Positions 1-12,572 are shown, counted from the stretch's first letter. The stretch is DNA of 64,000 nucleotides from Strongylocentrotus droebachiensis (GCA_035222895.1 JAVYIG010006826.1:47220-111219); one strand, 5' to 3'. The notes: generated by a model from the sequence alone, not told the origin. Translations and numbers: made by a program.

Positions 1-780
1 CCCACAATGGTTGGATTTGCATTTTGTCTTGCAAACTCAGCATGTCATGTCAAAGACAACTAATGTCATACCGGCTTTTTGTCAACCCGGTTGAGGCCTG
101 GCCAAGGCAGTCGTATTTAAAAAGGTTTGTTTTTCTGAGGGAAAATAAATATAAACAACCAAACGTCTTATACTATTGTTTAGATTACTCTTACAATAAA
201 TGAAGATTCATAGCTCCAAAGGCTTAGTGTTTTGCTCTGAAGGGGTGGGCGCGGGAATGAATTTCTTCTTTTTCCCCGCATGGAAATAATTCAAGTACTA
301 AAACAACTCGACTACGACGCCCCGAATGGCTAAGAGTCTGTCGGTGTGAAGTCGGTTTGGCGGTATTAGAGTGTATGCACTGTCTAATGTGTTGGTTTAA
401 AAACTTCTATCAGAATGGTGGTTGTTACCTTTTTCCATCTGTTTTTTTTAAACGTGTAAATTAATGGAAACTGTGCGTAACAAAGTTCGTGAGCCTGTTC
501 ATTGAGCTCTGTGTTATAAGACACATAAATGTGAAGCGTATTACACTTCACGTCATAATAATCAAAACTCGCCGCGGTTTACCTTGTCATATCTAAACGA
601 GGCTTTACTGTGTGTTATCTCGAAAGAAAGGAGGAACTACATCGGTAAATTAAGTCTGCACGAGATAATCTTTCTAATGTGACTTAATCAAAGCAGAAAC
701 ATAATGTCGCGTTAATGAAAAGCCTTCGACTGCTGATATCGTGTATTGTGATTAAGTCTCGCGGAACGAACACAATACAT
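1..780. other. Upstream flank without recognised gene
   Basis: I see no exon. Bases from about 4 to 65 recur at about 2123-2185. The last 150 bases resemble the flanks of the other leader exons and are probably promoter-proximal sequence of copy 1. Confidence 0.4.
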
Positions 781-825
781 GTACATGTAAAAAATGTCGA
801 TATGATATGATCATTCCATACGGGA

Positions 826-860
826 TATGTGTAAAGGAACAAACACGGTAGAGACTCAGT
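826..860 (+). promoter_or_regulatory. Core promoter copy 1 (gene A, distal)
   Basis: A degenerate TATA-like run (TATGTGTAAAGG) starts at 826, and an initiator-like TCAGTC has its A at 858, a spacing of 32. The same pair at the same spacing precedes all four leader exons in the window, which supports it as a promoter. The TATA match is weaker than in copy 4. The flank about 100 bases upstream is also conserved among copies. Confidence 0.55.
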
Positions 861-992
861 CAGACTTGTTCGCTGGTAAAGGGCTGTTCATGATAGCCAG
901 GAATACGTGTAGACACAACTGTTGCATACGTCATAATAAGTGTTTTCGGTTATTTACTCCTTTTGTTACTGCTTTCCCGACATGTCGCCAGA

Positions 993-1059
993 ATGAAATC
1001 TTCGTCATATCAATTCATGTTTGTCGTCATTCACGTAGTCACCTCGTCTCACTATACAT
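993..1059 (+). CDS. Gene A leader exon, distal copy (signal peptide)
   Basis: The ATG at 993 opens 22 codons (MKSSSYQFMFVVIHVVTSSH...) and ends in phase 1 before the donor GTAAGTATAT. The hydrophobic stretch FMFVVIHVV suits a short signal peptide. The exon fits the phase of CCP1: T joined to GT gives Cys and keeps CCP1 open, while the other long reading frame across this exon would hit TAG at once in CCP1. A 5' untranslated region from about 858 contains an upstream ATG at 890. It could be an alternative first exon of gene A or a leftover from a lost gene. Confidence 0.6.
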
Positions 1060-1364
1060 GTAAGTATATATACTATAAAGGCAGTCATTCGATTAAGGGA
1101 AGTGATCGAGAAATGATCATAAGTTTTCCTAAATAGAGCCATGTAATATACATGTTTTTGATAACGTTTATTTTATGACTGATGCAAGTGATCTAACAAT
1201 GTTGAAGTTAAGTAGATTCATGTGTTTAGTTTTTGTAGTCTCATGTATCTTGTCTTATCTTAATCATATCAAATTTAATTTCTTTTTAAGTAGAATGTAC
1301 ATATAAAATAGTGTCATAGGTTTGGGGATACGTGTTCCCCAACTTCTTGAACGATTAAAGAGAG

Positions 1365-1421
1365 TAGGAGAGAGAGGGGAGAGGGAGAGGGGGAGATGAG
1401 GGTGTAGATACATATATAGAT

Positions 1422-1470
<49 letters not shown>

Positions 1471-1545
1471 ATAAGATATATATATATATATATAGAGAGA
1501 GAGGGAGAAAGATGGGACAGAAAGAACGATGAGGAAAAGAAGTGA
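1365..1545. repeat. GA-rich simple repeat with AT core
   Basis: A purine tract of (GA)n with an embedded (TA)n run lies in intron 1 downstream of the distal leader exon. Equivalent tracts at equivalent positions follow at about 2430, 3690 and 23777, so the tract belongs to the duplicated unit. Open frames across it are low-complexity artefacts. Confidence 0.9.
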
Positions 1546-1811
1546 AAATAAAACCATATGAGCCCCCCCCCCTTCTAACGTTACACTACCTGATGTCTTT
1601 GTTAACTGGTATTTCAGCTACCTCATTGGACCCCCCCCCCCTCCCACCACCACGCATGATATCAATGCCAATGATATACACTATTTATTAGAACAGTTAA
1701 TATCAAATGTGATAAGGGTTATACCGTGGTAATTATCATAAAGATCTAGTATTCCATGAGTCGTGAATCGGTCTGGTAGCAAGGGACATCAATCTAGGGC
1801 GCACAAAATGA

Positions 1812-2040
1812 GGAGGCACGATAGCTCAGTCGGTAGAGCAGTTGTCTCGTAATCCGGTGACCCGGGTTCGAAACCAAAGCGATGCGCTAGTGCTCTTTGG
1901 TAGGGCATTAATCCTCTTTATCAGGTCCCTCGGAGAGGACCTAAAGCCGTCGGCCGTCTGGTTGCTTACTTACAAGCAGTTATGCTTTCTTAGCTGTCAG
2001 GTAAAATAACCATCACATCCATCACATCCAAAAGGGGTCC
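1812..2040 (+). repeat. tRNA-derived SINE
   Basis: The head has RNA polymerase III box A-like TAGCTCAGTCGG and box B-like GGGTTCGAAACC, followed by a non-tRNA body (GGCATTAATCC, TCGGAGAGGACC, GCCGTCGG). The extended body and the lack of a closed cloverleaf argue against a working tRNA gene. Diverged minus-strand relatives lie near 15205-15395 and 43895-44045. Confidence 0.75.
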
Positions 2041-2122
2041 AATATTGCCAAAATTTATGTCCCAAACCACGTTCCAGAACTTCTATTGTCCTTGTATAGA
2101 GTTTAAATAACAGCTTGTTCGC

Positions 2123-2660
2123 ACCCACGATGGTTGGATAAGCATTTTGTCTTGCAAACTCAGCATGTCATCTCAAAGACAACAAATATCATCCTACATA
2201 GAATCCTATAAGATACATGTAGTTTATGACTGATGCTAGCGAGCTAACAACGTTGGTCTGAATAAACAAAGATTCATGTGTTAAGTTTATGTAGTCTCAT
2301 GTTTCTTGTTTTATTTTAATCATGTCTAATGTTGTATCTTTTTTTTTTAAAGTAAAAAGTATTCATAAAACATTGCTTTAGGTTTGGGGATAGGTCCCCC
2401 TCCAACTCCTTGAATGATGAAAAGAAAAAAGAGAGAGAGAGTGGGGGGACAGAGAGAGAGAAAGAGAAAGAGTGACATAGAGAAGAAGAACAAGACAGAG
2501 AGAGAGATAAAGAGAAAGAGAGGGGTAGAAGTAGAAATAGAGAGACAGAGAGAGAGAGAGAGATGGGACAGAAAGAGAAAAAAATGAGGAAAAGGAAGTG
2601 AAAATAAATTTGGACATGGACATATCTAAAAACATAAATTTTAAGTGTCTTTATCAAGAC
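2123..2660 (+). repeat. Partial duplicate of the leader-downstream segment
   Basis: Bases 2123-2185 repeat the start of the window, and 2190-2660 repeat the segment that follows each leader exon (ATGACTGATG..., then TAGTCTCATGT..., then the GGTTTGGGGATA block and a GA tract). This copy has no leader exon. It shows unequal exchange within the promoter region of gene A. Confidence 0.7.
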
Positions 2661-3135
2661 TCAACCTTCTATTTAAATACAATACCAATAAGAATAAATT
2701 GCACATGTCTCAAGCGTTTTTGTAAGGACGGTCCCCGCCACCGCCCCCCCCCCCCCCAACTCCCGCAAAAGTCCGTGTGTGTAAAGTCAATACGGGTAGA
2801 CCTCTTTCTTTTGTAACGTGCCGGAGGGTTTCGGAACACGCATGGTATCCCTCCGTTCACGGTGTGTGGGGTCCAGGGACGGTCAAAGGGACTTCCCCTT
2901 TTCCATAAAACTACTTTATAAAGGCAGCCCAGTTCTTACACTTGTTCGAGGGTCATGTGGATTTATCAATAGCAAAAGTAATAGACGATGTATCAAAGCA
3001 AATAAGCAATGCCATGGAATAGCATGAACAGCCTCCGAGTGCTGATATCGTGTATGGTGATTAAGTCTTGCGGAACGAACAAAGAACATGTACATTGTAC
3101 GCCATTTCGATATGATATGATCGTTCCATCCGGGT

Positions 3136-3170
3136 TATGTGAAAAGGAAGAAACACTAGAGTAACTCAGT
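3136..3170 (+). promoter_or_regulatory. Core promoter copy 2 (gene A, proximal)
   Basis: The TATA-like TATGTGAAAAG at 3136 lies 32 bases before the A (3168) of the TCAGTC initiator. The layout matches copies 1, 3 and 4. The upstream flank from about 2875 resembles the flank of the gene B promoter from about 22873, so this is the positional equivalent of the gene B promoter. Confidence 0.55.
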
Positions 3171-3302
3171 CAGACTTGTTCTCTTGTAAAGGGCTGTTAA
3201 TGATAGCCAGGAATACGAGTAGACACAGTAGTTGCATACGTCATAATAAGTGCTTTCAGCCATTTACTCCTTCTGTTACTGCTTTCCCGACATATCGCCA
3301 GA

Positions 3303-3369
3303 ATGAAGTCTTCGTCATATCAATTCATATTTGTCGTCATTCACGTAGTCACCTCGTCTCATTATATCT
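3303..3369 (+). CDS. Gene A leader exon, proximal copy (signal peptide)
   Basis: The same 67-base exon as at 993, encoding MKSSSYQFIFVVIHVVTSSH..., ends in phase 1 before GTAAGTATAT. By synteny with genes B and C this is the more likely first exon of gene A. Position -3 of the ATG is A, a good context. A weaker-context ATG lies upstream in the exon, in another frame. Confidence 0.65.
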
Positions 3370-3689
3370 GTAAGTATATCTACTAAAGGCAGTCATTCTA
3401 TGAAGGGAGGTCATCAAGAAATGATCATGAGTTTTTCTAAATAGAGCCATATAATATACATGTATAGAAAACGTTTATTTTATGACTGATGTCAGTGAGC
3501 TAACAACGTTGGTCTGAAGGAAAGTAGATTCATGTGTTTCGTTTCTGTAGTCTCATGTTTCTTGTCTTATCTTAATATTTTTTCTTAGTAAGTAAACCGT
3601 ATATATATATATATATATAAAACAGTGTCATAGGTTTGGGGATTCGTGCCCCCCCCCCCCTCCCACCAACTCCTTCAATGATGAAAAGA

Positions 3690-3780
3690 GAATATAGAGG
3701 GGGAAGAGGTAGATAATGAGAGAAAGAGAGAGAGAAGAAGAAAAAGAGGGAGAGAGAGAGAGAAGAAGAAGGAGTAGAGA

Positions 3781-3817
<37 letters not shown>

Positions 3818-3950
3818 GATAGAAAGATGGGATAGAAAGATGAGGAAAAGGAAGAGTAAAGAAAATCATATGAGCCCCCCCCCCCCCTCCCTATCAAATA
3901 TTTCATCTACCTCATCAGACCCCCCCCCCCCCCCCCTGATATCGGTTCCG
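3690..3950. repeat. GA tract and poly-C runs in gene A intron 1
   Basis: (GA)n at about 3715-3815 is flanked by C-runs at about 3649-3662, 3875-3888 and 3920-3936. It is the positional equivalent of the tracts after the other leader exons. Confidence 0.85.
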
Positions 3951-5490
3951 CTGATAAACAAAATGTTCATTAAAACAGTTTTGTTGTGTGTATTGAAGTC
4001 GTGAGCCCTATTTGCAATATACACAAACACAATGATATGTCAATTGCTAAATGTGCTTACGGTAATACTTCATTTCAGTCGTTTTTGTTTTATCACTCAT
4101 AACGACTGTGGAATATGATTTTAAGGGAATACTGTCATATATTTTTGCCTGAGATTCATACATTTGAGTGAGCATAGACAATAATCTCCTATTGAATAAA
4201 TATACTAGTAATAATGTTAGTAATTTAAATCGTATGCAGTCAGTAGTTTTATGTTCATGGGTTTTATTCTGATTTATATATAATTAAGATAACAATAATA
4301 ATAATGAATGTATTGATGATAATAATAACACTAATAATAACTTATGTCTGGGTGTATGTACCGCTTATTAGATAAACGATGTATGATTGCGCTTTACAAA
4401 TATATTACAGATTAACGCAAGTACATGTCCTTTTTTTAGTATCTCTTTCACACAAATCAAGTTTATATATCATTTGGCTAAGTTATGGAGACTGGACGGG
4501 GATTACCTGAGTAGTATAAGTTAAAGAGAAGATTGGGTTCTGGGGAGAGGTGAGAAGAATTTGTGAGCGTTATCGTTGTTATTATGCAAGTGTGGAAGAA
4601 CATCAGAGGAAAAAAAGTTCCCTGAAAAACCTGGCTCTTCAAATGCCTTCATATTCTATAATTGACAAGTAACAGCTTAAAAATGAGGCCCTATTTTTAT
4701 GCCACATGTTTGTGTAGTCCCATCTACATCTTTCTGTGTACAGTGTTTGTTACTTTACAAAGACTGGTCCAAATTTCTCCAGAACCTTGCGGTACACACC
4801 AATACTTAAATTCTACGTGATCAACTTTTTCTGATTGATTCCACACCGTTTCTTTCACAATGCATTCGCATGACCAGAACTCAGCTTTATCTTTAAAATA
4901 CTTTGGAACCAGATATTTCACATTTCTTGGTCTAAGAGCGGGTGTTGGTTGGTTAATTTAAGGACTCTTTCTCCTTTCAAGTGTACTGATGAATATATGT
5001 GATATTACAGCTACTTCAAAGCATGCATAATCGAGCAAAGAAGCCTACATGCATTCACGAAACTGTGTTATCATTGACAAAATTAATGTAGAACAAGAAA
5101 AACAAGTCTCATATGGTTTTATGACCGTATCATGAATTTAGTATTATTTTCCATTATTTTCTCACAAGTTATGACGAAATACATTAATCTAAATTTGCCA
5201 CTCTCCATCCAGGTGTCAATAGGTACGTGATGGCTAACAAAAATTAAAAATACACCAGGGGGGTGAAAACCCTTGTGATTTGTGTAGGGGCGGGGTTGTT
5301 TTTTGTTTTGATAGCAACTACTTTATGAAATAAATCAACCTAAGGCAATTGTAAGTGCGAGCATGACAGTGACGTGTTATGTAAACCGAACATGATTTCT
5401 ATGGGACAATGATAGGGTACTGAAACTACCCTTAAGTTGATTTCTCGAAAGTAATTGCGATCATTTTCTTATAATATATCCTCTCCACAG
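3951..5490. other. Rest of gene A intron 1
   Basis: No exon is visible. AT-rich sequence with (AATAAT) runs near 4290 aligns with gene B intron 1 (about 24000-26466). Gene B carries a 519-bp insertion (24808-25326) missing here, the empty site being near 5015. A SINE body fragment lies at about 5185-5270. Confidence 0.5.
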
Positions 5491-5688
5491 GTATGATATC
5501 AGCTAGCTGTGCCATGCCAGACCCCATACCTAACACCATAACAACCTTGCCGAACCAAACGCTGGATACAGGTTCTTATATCACATGGGAATGCAGTGAT
5601 GGATACATGATGGGTGGCCTGACCAACACTGCTGTATGGGTGTGCTTAGAGGACGGGTCCTGGCTGGGTCATACACCCATATGCACGG
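5491..5688 (+). CDS. Gene A exon: CCP1 (sushi) domain
   Basis: The exon starts after the CCACAG acceptor, is 198 bases long and ends before GTAAGG, phase 1-1. It has the four sushi cysteines (ASC, WEC, WVC, PIC), the GYMM turn and the W of GSWLG before the last Cys. NQT is a possible N-glycosylation site. The domain is an extracellular binding module of the complement-control-protein family. Confidence 0.9.
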
Positions 5689-6496
5689 GTAAGGGATTCA
5701 CATGCTCAAATAAATCAATCTAAACAATGCATACTATAGATAAATTAAAGAAAATATATGTTACTTTAAATTGAGAAGAAAAAACACACTATGCATGACT
5801 CAAGTTTACAAACAAAAGACATGTATCAAAGTTGATATGGTTAATATTGTTTTTGTGTCTTTTAGCTTTTGGACCCCTATTTAATTTATCTTTTATCTTT
5901 CTGAATTATAAAATACAATGCCTTATACCTACAACAATTTCCTAAATCATTATCCTTTTTGTTTTTTATGGAGTAAATCGGTGTGATATCAATTTTTACC
6001 AGATTGATCATGTTAATAAGCGGCACGAATTCATTGAAATAGCTGATAGATAATCGATGGCATAATAATATAGCGATAATAGAGACATCCGAGAAAACAT
6101 TCCACGGTCAATTTAAATTTCAATACCATATTGCCTGACCATTATATTTGGGTTACGTAATACGTCAGTGTAATGTTGGCATTTTTCAAAAGATGGCGTA
6201 TAAGGCCATCGGAATATTCAAGTGTTATGCATACTGTTCAAATAAAGGTTGTTCGTAAGAGCCCGAGAAATTTTCCGAGGCTTGCTCGACATAGCAACAA
6301 GTAATGCATGCAGACTGGTTTCCAAGTATTGTAGTTCAGTCATTGATAACAGGTTAATTGAGCAATTCGTCACTAGGTCACCAGGAAAAAACATCCATAC
6401 ATTTGTATATGTTAGTATACTGATGTATTGCATTAGATTGATTTTTTAGAAAGTACTTGCGATCATGTTTATTAATCATTACTCTTGCTTTTGCAG

Positions 6497-6684
6497 CTAT
6501 TGAGTGTCCATCGCCTCCCATAGCTGCTTATTCAGAGTTCGATCCTCTATTGCCTGAAGATCCCTTGGTAAACCAGACGATTGTATACAGATGCAGCAGT
6601 AGCAAGTATACACTCTGATTGGAAGTAACTTGAATAGATGTCTACAAGATGGCACTTGGGAGAACGATCCTCCCGTCTGTCAAA
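6497..6684 (+). pseudogene. Gene A exon: CCP2 with 2-bp frameshift
   Basis: The acceptor TTGCAG and donor GTAAGC are intact, but the exon is 188 bases against 186 in genes B and C. The extra bases are a TA repeated at 6607-6610 (AAGTATACAC against AAGTACAC). In the normal frame this gives TGA at 6616-6618. The flanking sequence keeps the sushi pattern, with Cys in ECP, GTWEND and VCQ, so the lesion looks recent. Confidence 0.85.
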
Positions 6685-7410
6685 GTAAGCAGCTATTTTG
6701 ATTCCGATGTTTTTCCATGTTAAGTCGTCAATAACCCACTCCACATATTTTATCGTGTTTCCTCCGTTATTAGTATCAATGCCTGTCTCGAACTCTAAAG
6801 AAATGTAAAATTGCTAAGCTCTAGTTTTTCAACTCATGATTTAATACAAATCATGATTAGCAGATTATGGCTAAATTGTTTACAATATATAAGTAAATTT
6901 AAAACTACTTAGAATGTAATGTTGCAAATGGTCAAATTTTACAAAGACAATAGTCAATAAACGGTATACATTTGTAATAATCTACATATCTATGATTGGT
7001 AAAAGTGCGCCAGATGTTGATTTTTTTTTTGTAATGGATCGTACAGGTAGAAGTTATTTAGAAAACAAAAATTCCAGGACATCGTTACTGGACAAGATGA
7101 ATTTTGAAAAAGGATTCAAATATTGTATACATCCATTGTATTGGGCGATGCTTCATAGTGTTAATGATAATAGTACTTTAGTGCTATTAACCTAGGTTGG
7201 CGACATCATTATTAGTAGTCCTCTTTCTACGGGGCCTGCAATTATTATTATCTCAGCATTGCCAGGTGAACATAAGCACCTGGGTCGAGAGGGAAACCAT
7301 CTTGTTCAAGGATATCAGCGTCGATCAGAGATCGGACCCTTCACCATACACAACAGTATTTTGTTGCTATTATTATTGCTTCTAATCGTTGTTGTCGTTA
7401 TTTCTTAAAG

Positions 7411-7656
7411 GGGATTGCGACGATACAGCCGATTATGTCAAACGATACTCCGATCTCACTTGCTACCGTCGACGTGGTGATAGTACTCAGAGAAGTTGGA
7501 CATTGTCGTTGGACCTCTGCGATGAATATGAGGAGTTACTTGCCACAGTTAAAAATGCTGAAACACAAACGTTTCTCGTTGAGTTCATTGGAAAGGAAAT
7601 TGGCACCGACGTTTGAATTGGCGCAATGAAAGGTCGAGACTGGATGTGGAGACGTA
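7411..7656 (+). pseudogene. Gene A exon: CTLD1, first half, with nonsense codon
   Basis: The exon follows TTCTTAAAG and ends before GTAAGT, phase 1-1. It encodes the helical half of a C-type lectin-like domain: LC...LLATVKNAETQTFLVEF and then the WIGAM-type strand. The W of WIG is TGA (7614-7616), where genes B and C have TGG. This is the second independent inactivating lesion in gene A. Confidence 0.85.
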
Positions 7657-8559
7657 GTAAGTTGTGTTCCTAATACTGAAATATTTTCATAGTTAGCAAT
7701 CTACATTATTCTTTACTAAACGGAAAAAGTTCTAAGCTGTGATTTTTTTGTTCAACCTTCTTTTACCATTATTATTATCATTATTATTATTTGGCGATTA
7801 CATGTAAACATAGGACATACAGATGAGTAAACAAAATACGGCAATTATTGTATAGATACTGGTGCACCCTACCAGGTGGCCTCGGAATGAATTGGTCAAC
7901 TAAATAACCATGGCCCACAGGCCTTCCTTCATACACCTTGTCGAGTTCACCAGTATCTAAACTAAAATATGATTTACAACTCAAAATAAAAAAAAAAAAG
8001 AAAAAAAAGATGGGAGACTCGAATGTGATTGATTCTTGTGAAATGGAACATGGGGAGGGGAGAAAAGAGAACAAGGGCAGAGAGAGAGTACTTCTTTGAT
8101 TGTAAATTATGAAAACTAAGATGAATTATACTCTAAGTAGCAGTTACTTGGAATATAACATTTAAATCAAACATATACCAGCAATGAACATGTGGTAAAT
8201 CTATCAAAAATAAGTACATATTATCCATAGTATTGAGTCGTTTTATTATTAATATTTAAGAATGACACAATTAATAACATTATTCACCCACAATTATTAC
8301 GTTTACAATAAACCTTTAAACTACAGGTGCAATTTCAGAATCTTATTTTACAACATTTGAATTGGTTAACATTGAAATATTGGAGAATTTTCTTGAGGAT
8401 TTCATTTTTGGTTGAATCGGTGTATGGCTTGATAATGTGTGAGGTGGCAGAAGATGATATCAAGATTCATATCCGGTACTCAGAAGAGGACGTAAGATTC
8501 GTTCATTTAAAGGCAAGAACAGGGAGACTTCATTTGACTGCGGTTCATAGGTATCCAAT

Positions 8560-10230
8560 AATCTGGAAGGGATTGTCTCCTGAATGCAGGGTTACCAATT
8601 CAAATGTTGTAGACGCTGATCATATAGCATCTCCTGTTGTCGCTGTCTGAGTATCATACATTTTGCCCGTCGTTGAATTTGTTCCAGCATATCAATGAAT
8701 TCGTTAGTATAAGCCATGTAAACTAGCACACCATAATCAAGGAAGGGCAACATTAGTGACTTATACTGCGTGTATAAAAAGTCTACCTAACTTTGGCAAC
8801 TTGTAAGAGAAGATTTATAATGAATGTGATCTTGAAATATTTTTCACGATAAAGATCGAATAACTTGTTTTCTGTGTATTATTTTCTCTGCTACGAATGA
8901 CTGAAACCAGCTTTACCTAGTTTGCACCGAATGTGGATCATCTTCTTGTATCATGATATATATACCAAAAAAAGAAATCTCTGCTCATTTTTCATTTGCA
9001 CCATTTCACATGCATAATGTGCACATTAAATTTATTTTCTCGAACAACACATTGAAGCTCAGCGTTTACAAACCTCACACATTTTTGTTAATGCAAGACA
9101 GAATACATGTTGATAAGTGCCGTCGATATTGACTATAACGTTCCATGAAAATAGAAAGCATCACAAGTAAACTTTGTCCATTTGAATGACTCACTGACAA
9201 TGTGTCATCATAACCAAGAGAATATCATCTTGCTTGTAAATGAGCCTTTTGTTGAATCTGAGTTTATCTTGTCATATTTTCTATTTAAGTGCACAAAATC
9301 AATGAGAACAAGACAGCAACTGTATTATTCTTCTATGGATGGATTAAACAATGCGCAAGGGCTTTGACCCACATGCATTGCTTCAGCCCAAGCCAGGTAC
9401 AAGAGGATTTCGACAATACTTTTAGAAAAGGCTGCTACTCAGTCACCCGTGGCAGCAGACTAGTGAATATGGTATCATTAGACATAATATTATCTACTTT
9501 TTCAGATGAACAATATTTTAAAGGCAAACAAACTATAATCGTTAATTGACAATCTACCAAAGTTAGGTGTCTTTTCTGAGCTTCTGAGTGTCTTCAGAGC
9601 TTGAGAAGAGATGCCGGCAGACAAACGTGTTATGAGAATGAGCATGCGGTTACTTTTCGAAACTACATGATTGACTTAGTCATCCCAGTCAACTTGGAAT
9701 TAAGGAATACTTCCAAGTTCGTAATACAGCTAACTTGTTACACAACAAAATTATTATTTATATAATGTGGGTTCCCAACATTTCTTCTGCGGGGAGCGCT
9801 ACTTTTTTCGATTACCGTCACTTCTAGATTATTGTATCAACGTTCTCCTGGAGGAAAATGCTATCATTTGGTTTTTTTTTTATCCTGTACAGTAAAGTGT
9901 CTTCTGCGAACAGCAGAAAATGAGACTGGACAACAAAAACAATGCAATTTATGAAAATGTTAAACAATCGGGGCCCCAGGACACTGCCTTGGAGTATTCC
10001 AGAGGTGACACTAATGGAATCCTAGTTGAAGCCACGGTACCCTACAATTTGCTTCCGTTAAGAAATTAATGACTTTACCCAATTACATATGTTATCTTGA
10101 GTTTTGTACTTGAGTGTTTATTAGGAAAAACACAATGGGGCGTCCGGTCGAAAGCTTTGCTATTGTCAGGAAATATTGTTTTATCAAGGGCATTGTATAA
10201 TGTAAACCCCCTAGTTCCCCTCATTTGCCT
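8560..10230 (-). mobile_element. Degenerate non-LTR retrotransposon fragment
   Basis: In the reverse complement I read reverse-transcriptase blocks in order: a palm motif like SKAFDRTPH (about 10150-10180), SGILQGSVLGPRLFNIF (about 9960-10005), a catalytic box FAEDTLLY (about 9886-9916; the family norm is FADD) and a C-terminal segment like LPFLDYGVLVY...IQRRAKCMIL (about 8650-8760). Frameshifts and stops separate them, so the copy is dead. It lies in the intron that splits CTLD1 of gene A. Confidence 0.75.
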
Positions 10231-11390
10231 AATTATCACAGAATACCTGTAACAGAGGGATATTTATGTGTATGAATAGGCCTACATAAAAGTAAGACTG
10301 CTGAAAACTTGAATGAAATCGTACAAAAACTAAGAAAACTATGAATGTTTCAAAATTCAAATTTGTAATCACTGTCGATACAGGCTCTTCAAATTGGCTG
10401 AATAAGTTATGTCTCTGTATTGTATTGGCAGACGAACTTTCCATTTGAATTTGAATTTGAATTCATTAAAAATAACATCGTCACAAGGTATAATGACATT
10501 TTGTTACAAATAATTAACAAACCAAAAGTAATCATAGCAGCTTTTTTTTTCTTCGTCACTCTTACAAAGTTTTCAAATTTCTCCACATACTAATATAACA
10601 CATGTTATATATTAAATAATATTACAAATAACTTATAAAAGTATAATTTCATTATACATAAGTTTTCGGAATTCTCCTCTTACAGATATGACACATCTTA
10701 TATATTCAATACAACTACAAATAACTTTATTATCGTCTAGTTATAAAATGCCTAAAAATGACAAAAATTAGAAATGAACAAACATGTATGACGCAGGAGG
10801 ACCTTTTCTCTTTAGAGGACCTACAGTAATATGCTGTTCATAAAATATTTCGATTAGTGCCCCAAGGGAGAAGGCACTTAGGAGAAAACAGAAATTTATG
10901 ATTTTTGTTTGTACATAACAAACGGGAGAGTTGTCCGAAACTTCGTCACAATCCACTGATCTAACTGCTAATTTGAGATTCGTGTACACTTAGTGATCTC
11001 ATAATTTCGAACACTCATAACTTTCTAATCATAAGTCCGATTTATTTCAAGCTCTCGTCATTAAGTTTATCTTATTTTTCTGCTTTCATACTATAATGAA
11101 CATATTACAAGGGTTGGATTGCCCTCTTATTGTTATCTGCCATTAAACATGGATGTGGAAGATCCTGCATGCTTTCTACATGCTTCAGGCGGGCAACGTA
11201 TTATTTATATTAGGTGTCAGAGACGTGACAAACTAAGAAAACAAATAACTTGTTTAAAATTAGTTTTTACCTCACTTTTATGAAAAATGAACAATTTGTG
11301 TAAATGTTTGGTGTTGCATTACTTTGTGTCAAAATTATCAAAATAGAAATTCAGTGCAGAAAGACAATACATCTGCAATGTAATGCGCGT
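10231..11390. other. AT-rich intron sequence with a retroposon tail
   Basis: A short TTTGAATTTGAATTTGAATT tandem at about 10443-10463 looks like the 3' tail of a plus-strand retroposon. I see nothing else that I can support. Confidence 0.4.
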
Positions 11391-11404
11391 GTGCGTAGAC
11401 ATGT

Positions 11405-11505
11405 GAAAGTTTGTGTGTGGGTGTGTGTGCGTGCGCGCGCGTGTGTGTGCGTATGTGTGTGTGTAGTTGTTAGCGCGTGTGTGTGTGCGTGTGTGTGTGT
11501 GTGAA
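11405..11505. repeat. (GT)n microsatellite
   Basis: Imperfect TG/CG dinucleotide repeat in the gene A intron. Another GT run lies at about 12470-12515. Open frames across it are artefacts. Confidence 0.95.
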
Positions 11506-11994
11506 TGTGGATGTTATAGAGGTGCACGACTGCAGATGTAAGATCAATGATCAACTGTTGGTTCAAATCAATAATTGATAGGTGACAGAGCAACTACTTA
11601 ACCTTAGTGCCTGATATGCACTTTGCTCACTCAAGTATAGAATATTGTTAAAAGTTTTACTACCATCCGATTAAATAGGATCTCGCCCCATAATTTCATT
11701 AGAAAAAGATAATGCAGTTGTCGTAGGGAATTATAATTTTGGGGAATATTATCAAACAGTGTATTTTTTTTTATATGCACCATAGTTTTTTTTTTATATC
11801 GATGTTGTTGTCATCATGAGTGAATGATAGAGAAAAATGAGGGCTTAGACATTATTGTATTACATGTTCATTATAACTGTTTCTTAAGTTCTCAATATGA
11901 AAGATAAGACGATTTTAATTGCTAAATCCACACACTTAAAATGGGAAAATTGTTATGATGACTGTTGAATAACCCTTTTTGTACTTTTTTTCAG

Positions 11995-12147
11995 GTGACA
12001 AATACATCGAACGTTTCTTTTGGCAAAACCCATTTCCGGATGCGAATCCAGGAGATTGCATTGAATTGTCATACCAGTCTGGCTCGGCGAAATATTCATG
12101 GAATCCTAGATCGCACGAAGACGAAAATGCCTTACTCTGTCAGTATG
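11995..12147 (+). CDS. Gene A exon: CTLD1, second half
   Basis: The exon follows TTTTTTTCAG, is 153 bases long and ends before GTAAGT, phase 1-1. It encodes IERFFWQNPFPDANPGDCIEL... and ends in LLCQY, the C-terminal half of a C-type lectin fold. The EPN and WND calcium motifs are missing (NPFPDAN and SWNPRS stand in their places), as is the Cys that normally follows WND. Calcium-dependent sugar binding by this domain is therefore unlikely. Confidence 0.88.
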
Positions 12148-12572
12148 GTAAGTATCTCGTTGTTGTTCATGGTCGTGAGTTCATTATAAATTAGCATTTA
12201 AACACTGGTCAAATATACAAGCAAGTGCTTTCTCCTCTTCCTCCTCCTCCTCATTATTATTATTGTCACCGTCATGAATATTATCATCAACAAGAATGTA
12301 CCAATTCAACAGATCTAACGATCAACTTAACTAATCGTTAGGTCCTTGATGATTTTCCAGGTTCAGATGATCATTATTTCTTGTGTTTTTGTGTATGTTG
12401 TCTCGAACTTCAACCAGAACTCAATACTTTCTTATGTATGTATAAATATATACATGTATATATATACATTGTGTGTGTGTGCGTGTGTGTGCGTGTGTGT
12501 GGGTGGGTGAGTATGTATATTCTTCTACATGATAATATACTGAAAATATAACACATTGATATTTCTTTCTAG

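Noticed and set aside
827..1063. Alternative 78-residue frame across the leader exon
   Set aside because: Its phase at the donor would give a TAG within a few codons of CCP1; the MKSSS frame fits phase 1 and has a hydrophobic core.
1264..3906. Long minus-strand open frames rich in Ser/Leu
   Set aside because: They are translations of GA/CT microsatellites; no codon structure or homologous domain.
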